The notes under the pieces are model-generated. The model did no database searches. It worked only from the letters and a program-made list of their open reading frames with translations, and was not told the origin of the DNA. 19,995 nucleotides of DNA from Caldisericota bacterium (GTDB taxonomy: Bacteria > Caldisericota > Caldisericia > Cryosericales > Cryosericaceae), in assembly GCA_026390285.1 (NCBI GenBank), contig JAPLGH010000063.1, positions 1 through 19,995 on the forward strand, written 5' to 3'. The stretch's first letter is position 1. Every line of letters starts with the position of its first letter. Below are positions 7,871 to 15,146 of the stretch, one piece after another. A program made the translations under genes and the position numbers.

Positions 7871-7883
7871 GCCCCCGCGCGCG

Positions 7884-7952
7884 ACGACGTGAAAAAACCC
7901 CACTGCCATTATCACCGCTTCTGGAGCTACAATACGGACTTTTTCACGTTGT
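7884..7952 (-). terminator. Probable terminator of the MFS gene
   Basis: On the minus strand ACAACGTGAAAAA pairs with TTTTTCACGTCGT (right arm 7940-7952, left arm 7884-7896) with one G-U pair, across a long loop of about 43 bases. The 3' arm contains six consecutive Ts. It begins 12 bases after the MFS stop codon. The long loop makes it atypical. Confidence 0.4.
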
Positions 7953-7964
7953 TGCACATCCGGT

Positions 7965-9341
7965 TCAATTGTCGGCTCTCGCTTCAACAGGCACAGAAAT
8001 CGCTGCTCCAGGCACCTCTTCGTCCGGCGGAGCATAGTCCGGAATCAGAACCTCCACATCGCGGATGTCACGCACCATGAAACTCGCGACGCCCACTAGC
8101 AGCGCCACGCCGCCGAACAGCACAAACATGAGAGCCATACCGGCACCATGTCCAACGCCGACCAGTGGGCCGAACACCCTCGCCAAGGTACCTCCGGTCA
8201 TCATCTGCGGCTCGAATACGAGGTCCGCCAGTGGTCCAGCGGTCAGCATGGCGATGGGCACCGAGACCTGCGCAATCATCATGCGCGTGCCAAAGACCTT
8301 GCCCTGCATGTCATGTGGCACTTTCGCCTGCCAGATAGCGTCGTTGCAGCCGTTGAGAAATGGGATGATGAGGGATCCGAGAAACCCGGAGACGAGCCAG
8401 ATGGGCAACGTTCGACCAAACCCCATGAGCATGATTCCCAGGGCGGACACAGACACCATGCCCCACAGGACACCATACACCTTGCGGCGCGGACCGCCCC
8501 ACGCGGCCATGAGCACGCCTCCGGTGACGCCGCCGACGGCAGCCACCGTGTTGACGATGCCCAGTTTTGTCGCGCTGTCACCGGTACGCGCCAAGATCAT
8601 GGGGGTCCACACGGTCATACACAACGACGCGATGAGGTTCGAGGCGAAGAAGCTGAGCTGCAGCATGAACAGGGGGCGTCGCGCCACGATGTAGCGCCAT
8701 CCGAAGATCGTCTCCTTCCGGAGACTCCCACGTGCCTCCTGACCTTCCTGTGATCGAGCGGGATTGGGGACATTGACCGCCAGCAGAAATGCGACGGCGA
8801 TGCAGAATGAGGCGATGTCAAACAGGAAGATCGGCACGAGGCCCCACGTAACGACGACTGCGCCCGCAATGATGGGCGCCAGGATACCGGAGCCACTCTG
8901 TGCCAGCGACATCATGCCGGCCGCTCGGCCGTACTTCTCCTTGGGCATCATGGTGCTGATGGCAGCCTGATACGCGGGCCACTGAAACGCCTGGAAGGTC
9001 CCGGACAACACCCCCACGGCGCAGAGGTGCCAGATCTGCAGATGTCCGGTGGCATACAAAACGAGCATGATGACTGTCCCCAATCCTGACGCTACGTCCG
9101 AAACCCCCATGGTCACCTTGCGATTCCAGCGGTCGACCAGCGCTCCAGCGATGGGACTCATGACAATAGTGGGCGCGAAATTGAAGAACGCGACGATGCT
9201 CAGCGCGGTTGCATGACCCGTCGTCTGCCAAGCCCACACACTCACACCAAAGGCCGTCATGGCGGACCCGATAAGCGAGACCACTTGACCAGCCCAGATA
9301 AGTATGAACGCCTTCATTCCCATTGGTCGTGCGCGAGCCAT
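7965..9341 (-). CDS. Major facilitator superfamily exporter
   Basis: 458 aa, about 12 hydrophobic segments. The first helix MKAFILIWAGQVVSLIGSAM and the loop GALVDRWNRK (66-75), a variant of MFS motif A, place it in the MFS_3/EntS-like efflux group. The central cytoplasmic loop ('PNPARSQEGQEARGSLRKE') divides two six-helix halves, and an acidic hydrophilic tail of about 35 residues ends in EARADN. Such proteins usually export drugs or siderophores by proton antiport; the substrate is not evident. The ATG at 9341 follows GGGGAGGG by four bases; upstream in-frame starts at 9419 and 9383 lack a comparable SD and would add a hydrophilic extension. It is 153 nt downstream of the DUF362 gene with a possible terminator between, so it may have its own promoter. 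Confidence 0.85.
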   Translation of the reverse strand: MARARPMGMKAFILIWAGQVVSLIGSAMTAFGVSVWAWQTTGHATALSIVAFFNFAPTIVMSPIAGALVDRWNRKVTMGVSDVASGLGTVIMLVLYATGHLQIWHLCAVGVLSGTFQAFQWPAYQAAISTMMPKEKYGRAAGMMSLAQSGSGILAPIIAGAVVVTWGLVPIFLFDIASFCIAVAFLLAVNVPNPARSQEGQEARGSLRKETIFGWRYIVARRPLFMLQLSFFASNLIASLCMTVWTPMILARTGDSATKLGIVNTVAAVGGVTGGVLMAAWGGPRRKVYGVLWGMVSVSALGIMLMGFGRTLPIWLVSGFLGSLIIPFLNGCNDAIWQAKVPHDMQGKVFGTRMMIAQVSVPIAMLTAGPLADLVFEPQMMTGGTLARVFGPLVGVGHGAGMALMFVLFGGVALLVGVASFMVRDIRDVEVLIPDYAPPDEEVPGAAISVPVEARADN

Positions 9342-9385
9342 CGAGCCCTCCCCAAGGGTTTCTACTGCTGACTGTTCATGCATGA

Positions 9386-9413
9386 AGGATACGAGAGTCC
9401 TCCACTTTTGCAA
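9386..9413 (-). promoter_or_regulatory. Weak candidate promoter for the MFS gene
   Basis: TTGCAA (9408-9413), a 16-base spacer and TATCCT (9386-9391) on the minus strand, each matching consensus at four of six positions. It lies about 45 bases before the chosen start. Confidence 0.3.
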
Positions 9414-9438
9414 CGGCATCGCCCAGATCAGAAGAGAG

Positions 9439-9468
9439 AGGCGCCGCTCCTCGTCTGGCGTGGCGCCT
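9439..9468 (-). terminator. Possible terminator after the DUF362 gene
   Basis: AGGCGCC (9462-9468 on the minus strand) pairs perfectly with GGCGCCT (9439-9445) around a 16-base loop and is followed by CTCTCTTCT, a pyrimidine-rich but not uniform T tail. It lies 26 bases after the DUF362 stop codon. Confidence 0.4.
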
Positions 9469-9494
9469 GGAAGGGACGCATCTCGAGGAGATAT

Positions 9495-10604
9495 CTACGC
9501 GACGGTCACCAGCTCGTACTGCCGCGTGCCAAGTCCGATCTCCTCGGCATGGGTGACCTGTGATTCCCAGTGTGTTTCTGGGTGGATGTGGGTGAACTTG
9601 TCACCCTGTTCGAAGTGAACGTCGGCGAGGACGCTGCCCTGATTGGCGACAGCCTTGTTCACGAGGTCCACGCAAGCCTGGTCGAGAGCCACCGGGTCAA
9701 AGCTCGCAGCGATGCCGTTATCGGGCACGATGGCCGCATCGTTGAGGTTCCAACAATCGCAGTTCGGGCTGACGTTCATGATGAAGCTGACATGGAATGC
9801 CGGCTTCCCGTGCAGGACGGCATAGGCGTACTCCGCGATCTTCTCGTTGAGCGCGTCGTTGGTCCCCTGGAACACGGGGCACGCAGCGCCGTACATGCAG
9901 ACTGCGACGCACTGCCCGCAGCCGATACACTTGCTGTAGTCGATGACTGCCTTGTGGTCGGCGTTCCAGACGATCGCGGCCTGCGGGCATGAGCGAACAC
10001 ACGTACCGCACGCGACACACTTCATGACGTCGATGCGCGGCTTGGATTCGGAGTGCATCTGCATCTTGCCGCCCCGGGAACCACTGCCCATGCCGATATT
10101 CTTGAGCGTGCCCCCAAAACCGGCCTGCTCATGCCCCTTGAAATGCGTGAGTGACACGATGATGTCTGCGTCGGCAATTGCAGTACCGATCTTGGCAGTT
10201 TCACAGCGCTTGAGATGAATGGGGACCTCGCGGTAGTCCGTGCCCTTGAGGCCGTCGGCGATGATGACGTCGGCTCCTACGGCAATACGGTTGAAGCCGT
10301 TCTCCTGAGCAGACTGCAGGTGATCGATTGCGTTGGAGCGGCCTCCTGTATAGAGCGTATTGCAGTCGGTGAGGTATGGCTTGCCGCCGAGCTCGCGGAT
10401 CAGCTTCACAACCCGCGCAACGTAGTTGGGGCGGATGTACGCGAGATTGCCGGGCTCGCCAAGGTGCAGTTTGAGAGCAACAAACTTGTCCTTGAAATCG
10501 ATGGTCTCGATAGCGGCTGCTCGCATGAGTGCCTCGGTCTTGTCCAGCAGATTATGACCGGGACGCGTGCGCAGGTCGGTGAACCACACTTTCGATGCGT
10601 TCAT
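9495..10604 (-). CDS. DUF362 protein with two [4Fe-4S] ferredoxin clusters
   Basis: 369 aa, cytoplasmic. The N-terminal DUF362 domain (about 1-185) contains 'KLHLGEPGNLAYIRPNYV', 'LTDCNTLYTGGRSN' and 'SLTHFKGHEQAGFGGTLKNI', all characteristic of the COG2768 Fe-S protein family. A bacterial ferredoxin insert follows: C196-x2-C199-x2-C202-x3-C206-P and C226-x2-C229-x2-C232-x3-C236, enough for two [4Fe-4S] clusters. A further conserved 'NCDCWN' lies at 281-286. The biochemical role is unknown; electron transfer or Fe-S handling in anaerobes is the usual suggestion. The ATG at 10604 follows AAAGGAG. It overlaps by 4 nt (ATGA) a 22-codon ORF upstream, so translation may be coupled. The full family length is present. 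Confidence 0.9.
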   Translation of the reverse strand: MNASKVWFTDLRTRPGHNLLDKTEALMRAAAIETIDFKDKFVALKLHLGEPGNLAYIRPNYVARVVKLIRELGGKPYLTDCNTLYTGGRSNAIDHLQSAQENGFNRIAVGADVIIADGLKGTDYREVPIHLKRCETAKIGTAIADADIIVSLTHFKGHEQAGFGGTLKNIGMGSGSRGGKMQMHSESKPRIDVMKCVACGTCVRSCPQAAIVWNADHKAVIDYSKCIGCGQCVAVCMYGAACPVFQGTNDALNEKIAEYAYAVLHGKPAFHVSFIMNVSPNCDCWNLNDAAIVPDNGIAASFDPVALDQACVDLVNKAVANQGSVLADVHFEQGDKFTHIHPETHWESQVTHAEEIGLGTRQYELVTVA

Positions 10605-10669
10605 GCCCGCTCCTTTGCAGTTTTCAGACGTAGCGATTCTGTCATCCTTTTAGCCGAATGGTCTCTCAT
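10601..10669 (-). CDS. Small ORF (22 aa) coupled to the DUF362 gene
   Basis: ATG at 10669 preceded by AGGAGG with five bases spacing (better than most starts in this window), encoding MRDHSAKRMTESLRLKTAKE and then R-A-stop. Its TGA overlaps the DUF362 ATG as ATGA. The peptide is basic and hydrophilic, without a signal peptide or recognisable motif. The DUF362 gene has its own AAAGGAG SD inside the small ORF. This looks like a translated leader ORF or a tiny coupled protein. I do not recognise it; coding status is inferred only from the SD and the overlap. Confidence 0.5.
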   Translation of the reverse strand: MRDHSAKRMTESLRLKTAKERA

Positions 10670-10694
10670 GTGTTCCTCCTGACGTCTCATCTCT

Positions 10695-10713
10695 CCACGT
10701 TACTGTAGCGTGG
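10695..10713. promoter_or_regulatory. 19-bp dyad, candidate operator over a -10 element
   Basis: CCACGTTACTGTAGCGTGG is a near-perfect palindrome: CCACG/CGTGG outer arms and TAC/GTA inner arms around one central base. On the minus strand it contains TACAGT, which with TTGCGC 16 bases upstream forms a weak promoter for the small ORF and DUF362 gene. A repressor bound here would block transcription. It lies in the divergent gap with the ABC exporter. Confidence 0.4.
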
Positions 10714-10861
10714 ATGCGCTCACGCGCAACCTCCTCGGCCCACATCACTCACGCTGACCGCGATACCGGCAGTGGGCCACCCGCTGCGTCCGGGATATCG
10801 AGGAGATGCTGAGAAGGTCCGACAGACGCCGCTAGAGAAGCACCTCTCCTGCACCTCGGCA

Positions 10862-10889
10862 TTGAACCATGCACAAGGAGCCGTAGAAT
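10862..10889 (+). promoter_or_regulatory. Candidate promoter of the ABC-2 exporter operon
   Basis: TTGAAC (10862-10867), a 16-base spacer and TAGAAT (10884-10889), four and five of six matches. The predicted leader is about 65 nt and contains a 9-bp direct repeat TCCGGTGGA at 10901-10909 and 10918-10926 that might bind a regulator. Confidence 0.5.
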
Positions 10890-10961
10890 ATCTGGGAGTA
10901 TCCGGTGGAAGGCGTTGTCCGGTGGATGGTTCGTTCATGGTCGGTGTATCAGGAGGTAGCT

Positions 10962-11906
10962 ATGGGCACAACGGTGGCGGTCCAGGTGCGGGATCTGCAC
11001 AAAACGTTCAGACCGATCCACGCAGTCGACGGCGTTTCGTTTGACGTCCTTCAGGGCGAAATCTTCAGCCTGCTGGGGCCCAACGGCGCCGGGAAGACCA
11101 CCCTGATCAGCATGCTCTCCTGTCTGCTCAAACCCGATTCCGGCGACGCCCTCGTCATGGGGCACAGCATCTCAGCCGAACCCCGGCTGGTGAAGGCATC
11201 CATCGGCGTTGTCCCGCAGGAGGTCGCCCTCTATGGTGATCTGTCGGCCCGTGAGAACCTGCTGTTCTGGGGAAAGATGCAGGACCTGCGCGGCATTCCT
11301 CTTGCCCGCCGTGTCGACGAAGTTCTGGAAGTCATCGGCCTCGTGGACCGTCAGAAAGACCGCGTCAGTACCTACTCGGGCGGCATGAAGCGCCGGGTGA
11401 ACATCGCCGTCGCGCTCCTCCACAAGCCCGCCCTGGTCATCATGGATGAGCCTACGGTCGGCATCGACCCGCAGAGCCGGAGGTCGATCCTGGACAACGT
11501 CAAACAGCTCCGCGATCAGGGAATGACTGTCCTGTACACCACGCACTACATGGAGGAAGCGCAGGAGCTGTCCGACCACGTGGGCATCATGGACCATGGC
11601 AAGCTCGTCGCGGTCGGCACCCAGCAGGAACTGGTCACCAGCGTCGGCGAACTGGACCGGATCCAGCTGCGGCTCACGGGTCCCGCCGACGGACTCCTGC
11701 AGACATGGAAGGGAGTCGAGGGTATCCATGATGTGTCATCGGATGACGGCCTCATCACGGTCCTGGCAGCTGACAGCAACCGCGTCCTGCCACGTCTCTT
11801 CGAGACCGCCGCTAAGGAAAGTGTCCGGATCACGTCCGTCGACATCCAGGAGCCTAACCTCGAAGCCGTATTCCTCCGTCTCACGGGCCGGGCGTTGCGC
11901 GATTGA
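10962..11906 (+). CDS. ABC-2 exporter ATP-binding protein
   Basis: 314 aa, one nucleotide-binding domain: Walker A GPNGAGKT (39-46), Q-loop Gln86, signature YSGGMKRR (138-145), Walker B LVIMDEP (158-164) and H-loop His195 in 'LYTTHYMEEAQ'. The C-terminal 'EPNLEAVFLRLTGRALRD' is typical of DrrA/YbhF/NatA-like ATPases of drug or polymer exporters. The ATG at 10962 follows AGGAGG (10951-10956); the longer in-frame start at 10905 adds 19 residues before the conserved domain and has no SD. It energises the two permeases that follow. YbhF of E. coli has two fused ATPase domains; this protein has one and probably works as a dimer. The substrate cannot be read from sequence. Confidence 0.92.
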   Translation: MGTTVAVQVRDLHKTFRPIHAVDGVSFDVLQGEIFSLLGPNGAGKTTLISMLSCLLKPDSGDALVMGHSISAEPRLVKASIGVVPQEVALYGDLSARENLLFWGKMQDLRGIPLARRVDEVLEVIGLVDRQKDRVSTYSGGMKRRVNIAVALLHKPALVIMDEPTVGIDPQSRRSILDNVKQLRDQGMTVLYTTHYMEEAQELSDHVGIMDHGKLVAVGTQQELVTSVGELDRIQLRLTGPADGLLQTWKGVEGIHDVSSDDGLITVLAADSNRVLPRLFETAAKESVRITSVDIQEPNLEAVFLRLTGRALRD

Positions 11907-11911
11907 TATTC

Positions 11912-13207
11912 ATGAAAGCACTGGATATCGCTCTCAAGGACCTGCGCCACTCCTTCACCAGCCTGTTCGGACTGATGTTCATGTTCGCCATCCCCCTGCT
12001 CATGGTGGGATTGTTCACGGTGGCGTTCGGCGGAACGAGCACATCGAAACCGCAGGCGTTCAGCATCCCTGTCACGAAGGTCGTCCTCGCGAATCTTGAC
12101 GCGGGGGATCAGACTCATGACCTCGATCCCACTGATACTGACCCATCCACGACAGCCGGAGACATTCTCGCACATCTGTTCACCTCGGATGAACTGACGA
12201 GTCTGGTAGCCGTTACGACCGTTGCGTCCGCAGATGAGGCTCGGACCGCCGTGGATAAGCGGATGGCCGAGGTCGCCGTCATCATCCCGCCGGCGTTCAC
12301 GAAAGCCTGTGTCGAGGGCGCGGCGGGAGGAGCCGTCGAGGTCTATCAGGACCCCACTCTTACACTCGGTCCCGGCATCGTACGAGCCATCATCAGCCAG
12401 TCCGTCGACGAGTTTACATCCGTCCGCGTCATGCAGGCGACCCTGACCAAGGGCCTCACCACGGCGGGTATCGCGCCGTCACCAGAGAAGGTTGCCCAAG
12501 CGGTTCAGCGGTTCATCAACGAGACGATCAAGACACAGAACACGTCGGGCTCCCTTGAGGTCGAGGCACCACCCATGAAACAGCAGAAGTCGGCCAGTAT
12601 TCTCGCCACGATCCTCGCTGTCAGCATGGCCGGCATGATGGTCTTCTACGTCTTCTACACCGGGACGGCCGGCGCCGAGAGTATCCTGCTGGAACAGGAG
12701 CAAGGCACATTGCAACGTCTGTTCACAACCAGGACCGCGCCGACAACCGTCATGCAGGGCAAGATGCTCGCTATCCTGCTCACCACGATCATCCAGATGA
12801 TCGTTCTCATGCTCGCATCCGCGCTCGCATTTGGGATTCGCTGGGGCGGTATCCTGCCGATCGCGATCGCTCTTGTGTCGACGGGATTGTGCGCGTCGGC
12901 TTTCGGCATTTTCCTCATGTCGTTTCTGAAGACGACACGGCAGGCCGGCGTCGTGTTCGGGGGCGTCGTGACGGCCACGGGCATGCTGGCGCTTGTCAGC
13001 GTGTTCACGATGAGTGTCCCGTCCGCCGCGCGCCTGGGACAGCAGATAGCCCTCTTTGTTCCTCAGGGGTGGTCGCTCCTCGCCTTCCGTCAGGTCATGG
13101 ACGGGGCGCCTGTTGGCCGCTTGCTCACGAGCGCAGCGGTCCTGCTCGCCTGGACCGCGGTCATGTTTCTCATCGGTCGCACCCGCATGGCACGGCGGTT
13201 CGCGTGA
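11912..13207 (+). CDS. ABC-2 type permease, first subunit
   Basis: 431 aa. One N-terminal membrane segment (about 20-40, 'LMFMFAIPLLMVGLFTVAFGG'), a long extracytoplasmic domain (about 45-235), then five or so membrane segments to the end. The motif 'ESILLEQEQGTLQRLFTTRTAP' before the third segment is the conserved cytoplasmic coupling region of YhhJ/YbhR-type permeases, normally E-R-E-x-G-T-L-E-R-L. Start choice is uncertain: ATG 11912 gives the standard 'MKALDIALKDLRH' opening; an in-frame TTG at 11903 overlaps the ATPase stop and would add three residues. Neither has a strong SD, so translation is probably coupled to the ATPase gene. Likely heterodimerises with the next gene product. Confidence 0.88.
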   Translation: MKALDIALKDLRHSFTSLFGLMFMFAIPLLMVGLFTVAFGGTSTSKPQAFSIPVTKVVLANLDAGDQTHDLDPTDTDPSTTAGDILAHLFTSDELTSLVAVTTVASADEARTAVDKRMAEVAVIIPPAFTKACVEGAAGGAVEVYQDPTLTLGPGIVRAIISQSVDEFTSVRVMQATLTKGLTTAGIAPSPEKVAQAVQRFINETIKTQNTSGSLEVEAPPMKQQKSASILATILAVSMAGMMVFYVFYTGTAGAESILLEQEQGTLQRLFTTRTAPTTVMQGKMLAILLTTIIQMIVLMLASALAFGIRWGGILPIAIALVSTGLCASAFGIFLMSFLKTTRQAGVVFGGVVTATGMLALVSVFTMSVPSAARLGQQIALFVPQGWSLLAFRQVMDGAPVGRLLTSAAVLLAWTAVMFLIGRTRMARRFA

Positions 13208-13215
13208 GGGCTTCC

Positions 13216-14448
13216 ATGAGCGCCTTCGACCTGATGATCAAGGACTTGCGGCAGATCTTGCGTGACCGCAAGTCCCTGATGTTTATCCTGATCATGCCCA
13301 TCGCCTTCACCCTGCTCTTCGGGTTTGCGTTCGGCGGCTACGGCTCTCCTGGAGATACGCGCCTGCAGATCGTCGTTGCCGGCGATTCGGCGGCTCCGGC
13401 CCATGCCGCACTGACCGACCTGCTGGAATCCTCGACCGTCGTCCGCACCGTCACGCCCGCCAGTCTGGACGATGAGGCTCTTCGTGCTTCCGTACGAGAC
13501 GGAAAGGTCACCGCTGTCGTCCTCATCCCCACTGGATTCCTGCGATCCTGCTACGACGGCGCAGACCCCGTGTTGCCGTGTATTGTCGACGTCGCGAGCA
13601 GCAACGGAACAACGGCGCGAAGTGAACTGGCCAACGTGTGTATACGCCTCATGAACGCAGTACAGGCCGCGCGTGCCACCGCTGTCGCTGTTCGCGACCT
13701 AGCTCCATCCTCGGGACCTGACAAGCTGTCCGCGTTCACGTTTGAGCAATTCGTGACGGCCTTCGAAAGCGCGATTGCTGCCTGGAAGAATCAACCCGTG
13801 CCCGTAGCTGTGACGATGTCGAGCAAGCTGACTGAGGAGCAGCGCAATGCCGGCGGCTTCGCGCACACGTCGCCCAGCATGATGCTGCAATTCTCCATCG
13901 CCGGATTGATGAGCGCTGCAGGCATTATCGTCGAGGAAAGGAAATCGCGTACACTGGCACGTCTCATGACGACGCGGCTGTCGCGTCCGGGTATTCTGCT
14001 GGGGCACTACCTTGCCATGTTCACGCAGGTCTTTGCCCAGCTGGTGATGCTCGTCCTCTTCGCCGCCCTGGTCCTGCACGTCCAGTATCTGCACGCCCCC
14101 TTCGCGACTCTCCTCGTGACACTGTGCTCCACGGCATTCGTTGCTGCGATCGGTCTTCTCATCGGCATAGTGTCACGCTCCGAGGAACAGGGAATAGCTT
14201 TCTCGTTGATCCTGATGTTCGTGCTCGCCGGACTCGGCGGTGCGTGGGTCCCTCTCCAGTTTACCGGCACAGCGTTCCAGAAGCTGGCGAGAGCGACACC
14301 AGGAGCATGGATCATCAATGCCTATGAGAACGTCGTCCAGCGTGGGCTGGGTGTATCCTCAGTCCTCTTGTCCTGTACCCTGCTGCTGGTCTGTGCCATC
14401 GCCCTTGCCGTTCTGGCCGCGCTCCGCTTTCGCAGGCAGTCCGCCTGA
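13216..14448 (+). CDS. ABC-2 type permease, second subunit
   Basis: 410 aa with the same plan as the preceding gene: N-terminal segment after 'DLRQILRDRKSLMFILIMPI', an extracytoplasmic domain (about 45-225), then five or six segments. The coupling motif reads 'IVEERKSRTLARLMTTRLSR'. The ATG at 13216 follows GAGGG by five bases. An in-frame GTG at 13204 overlaps the previous stop as GTGA and is an alternative, adding four residues. The much longer in-frame extension to 12889 lies entirely inside the first permease gene and is not credible. Two distinct permeases plus one ATPase resemble the E. coli ybhFSR arrangement. Last gene of the operon. Confidence 0.88.
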   Translation: MSAFDLMIKDLRQILRDRKSLMFILIMPIAFTLLFGFAFGGYGSPGDTRLQIVVAGDSAAPAHAALTDLLESSTVVRTVTPASLDDEALRASVRDGKVTAVVLIPTGFLRSCYDGADPVLPCIVDVASSNGTTARSELANVCIRLMNAVQAARATAVAVRDLAPSSGPDKLSAFTFEQFVTAFESAIAAWKNQPVPVAVTMSSKLTEEQRNAGGFAHTSPSMMLQFSIAGLMSAAGIIVEERKSRTLARLMTTRLSRPGILLGHYLAMFTQVFAQLVMLVLFAALVLHVQYLHAPFATLLVTLCSTAFVAAIGLLIGIVSRSEEQGIAFSLILMFVLAGLGGAWVPLQFTGTAFQKLARATPGAWIINAYENVVQRGLGVSSVLLSCTLLLVCAIALAVLAALRFRRQSA

Positions 14449-14540
14449 GGTTCAATCCGCCCCGGCCCGACAGAACGACGGATGGACACGAAGTCACGCA
14501 CGACTTGACAATCCCGGCGGGAAGGCAATAGTGTAGCCAG

Positions 14541-14711
14541 ATGGTGATTGAACATATCAAACGATACGAGGAATGTCGTGAAGCAGGTTTGTCTGATGCG
14601 AGGTGCTGGAACGCGGTGCGCAGAGGTCTGCCTCGTTGTGATTGGATCTTCCGCTTATGTTGGCGTGCCTGCATCGGCCAAAGTCCGGCACGTCAGACTT
14701 CACTTGTGTAG
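14541..14711 (+). CDS. Possible 56-aa cysteine-containing small protein
   Basis: The frame begins MVIEHIKRYEECREAGLSDA and continues to a TAG at 14711. The first half has a helical, charged composition like a real protein; the second half (WIFRLCWRAC...) is less convincing. Five cysteines occur at residues 12, 22, 33, 40 and 44. There is no SD before the ATG. The nearby TTGACA at 14505 with AATAGT 16 bases on would start transcription within a few bases of the ATG, so a leaderless transcript is conceivable. I do not recognise a family. It could equally be a decayed remnant or chance. Confidence 0.28.
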   Translation: MVIEHIKRYEECREAGLSDARCWNAVRRGLPRCDWIFRLCWRACIGQSPARQTSLV

Positions 14712-14803
14712 TTCGTCTACAGGCTCGTATTCTCCGTCATACCAGAAGGTGCCGTTTCATGTTGTTCGACAATAGTTTCCCCTTGTTTCTCGGCCCCCCC
14801 CTC

Positions 14804-14831
14804 TTGACTTTTTTGCCCACTCTGCAAGAAT
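14804..14831 (+). promoter_or_regulatory. Candidate promoter of the liv operon
   Basis: TTGACT (14804-14809), a 16-base spacer and AAGAAT (14826-14831), five and four matches to consensus, just after a C8 tract. The resulting leader to livJ would be about 310 nt, unusually long. Confidence 0.4.
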
Positions 14832-15146
14832 GCAGTATGGACATCAGATGGTTCCCGGTCTTGTTCTTGTACCATGGCTCACCACACCCAGTTGGTCCAT
14901 GCCCACGTCTTGTCCCAAGCTGCGTTGCCTCAGGCTCCCCGAGCGGGGGTTTGGTTGAAGTCCGCAGCGAGCAGAGGCCCAAGTCCCCGGATTGCGCAGC
15001 TGTCAGAATGCCTCGCGGAGCATACGCCGTGGGGTCTTTCCACTTTCTTGGGAAGGGGGTGTCAACGGGCCTGCAAGCCTGACCATGCTCTGTCGTTTCA
15101 CGAATCGGAACCAGCACCACACATCCATATCAGGAGAGGAGAACAC

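Larger units (their letters stand above)
14449..15146 (+). other. 698-nt region between the ABC-2 operon and livJ
   Basis: Contains a possible promoter TTGACA (14505-14510), a 56-codon ORF at 14541-14711, a C8 tract at 14794-14801, a candidate livJ promoter (14804-14831) and then a leader of about 310 nt. No tRNA, T-box core or other riboswitch signature was recognised by eye. A weak hairpin CCCC-GAGC-GGGG with TTTGGTT after it (14937-14956) could be an attenuator. The plus-strand frame from 14874 is open into livJ, but its first 91 codons are low in recognisable protein character. Confidence 0.45.

Noticed and set aside
7119..7892. 257-aa plus-strand ORF over the histone-like gene
   Set aside because: The repetitive F/L/T/A-rich translation is the antisense of the K/A/P repeats; the minus strand has promoter, SD and terminator.
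9570..9992. 140-aa plus-strand ORF within the DUF362 gene
   Set aside because: Antisense shadow of a strongly conserved Fe-S protein; no SD or family resemblance.
12889..13215. Long upstream extension of the second ABC-2 permease
   Set aside because: It is the other-frame translation of the first permease gene and precedes the conserved N-terminal helix.
14874..15146. N-terminal extension of the livJ reading frame by 91 codons
   Set aside because: It would bury the signal peptide internally, shows no protein-like pattern, and has no SD, whereas AGAGGAG stands before ATG 15147.
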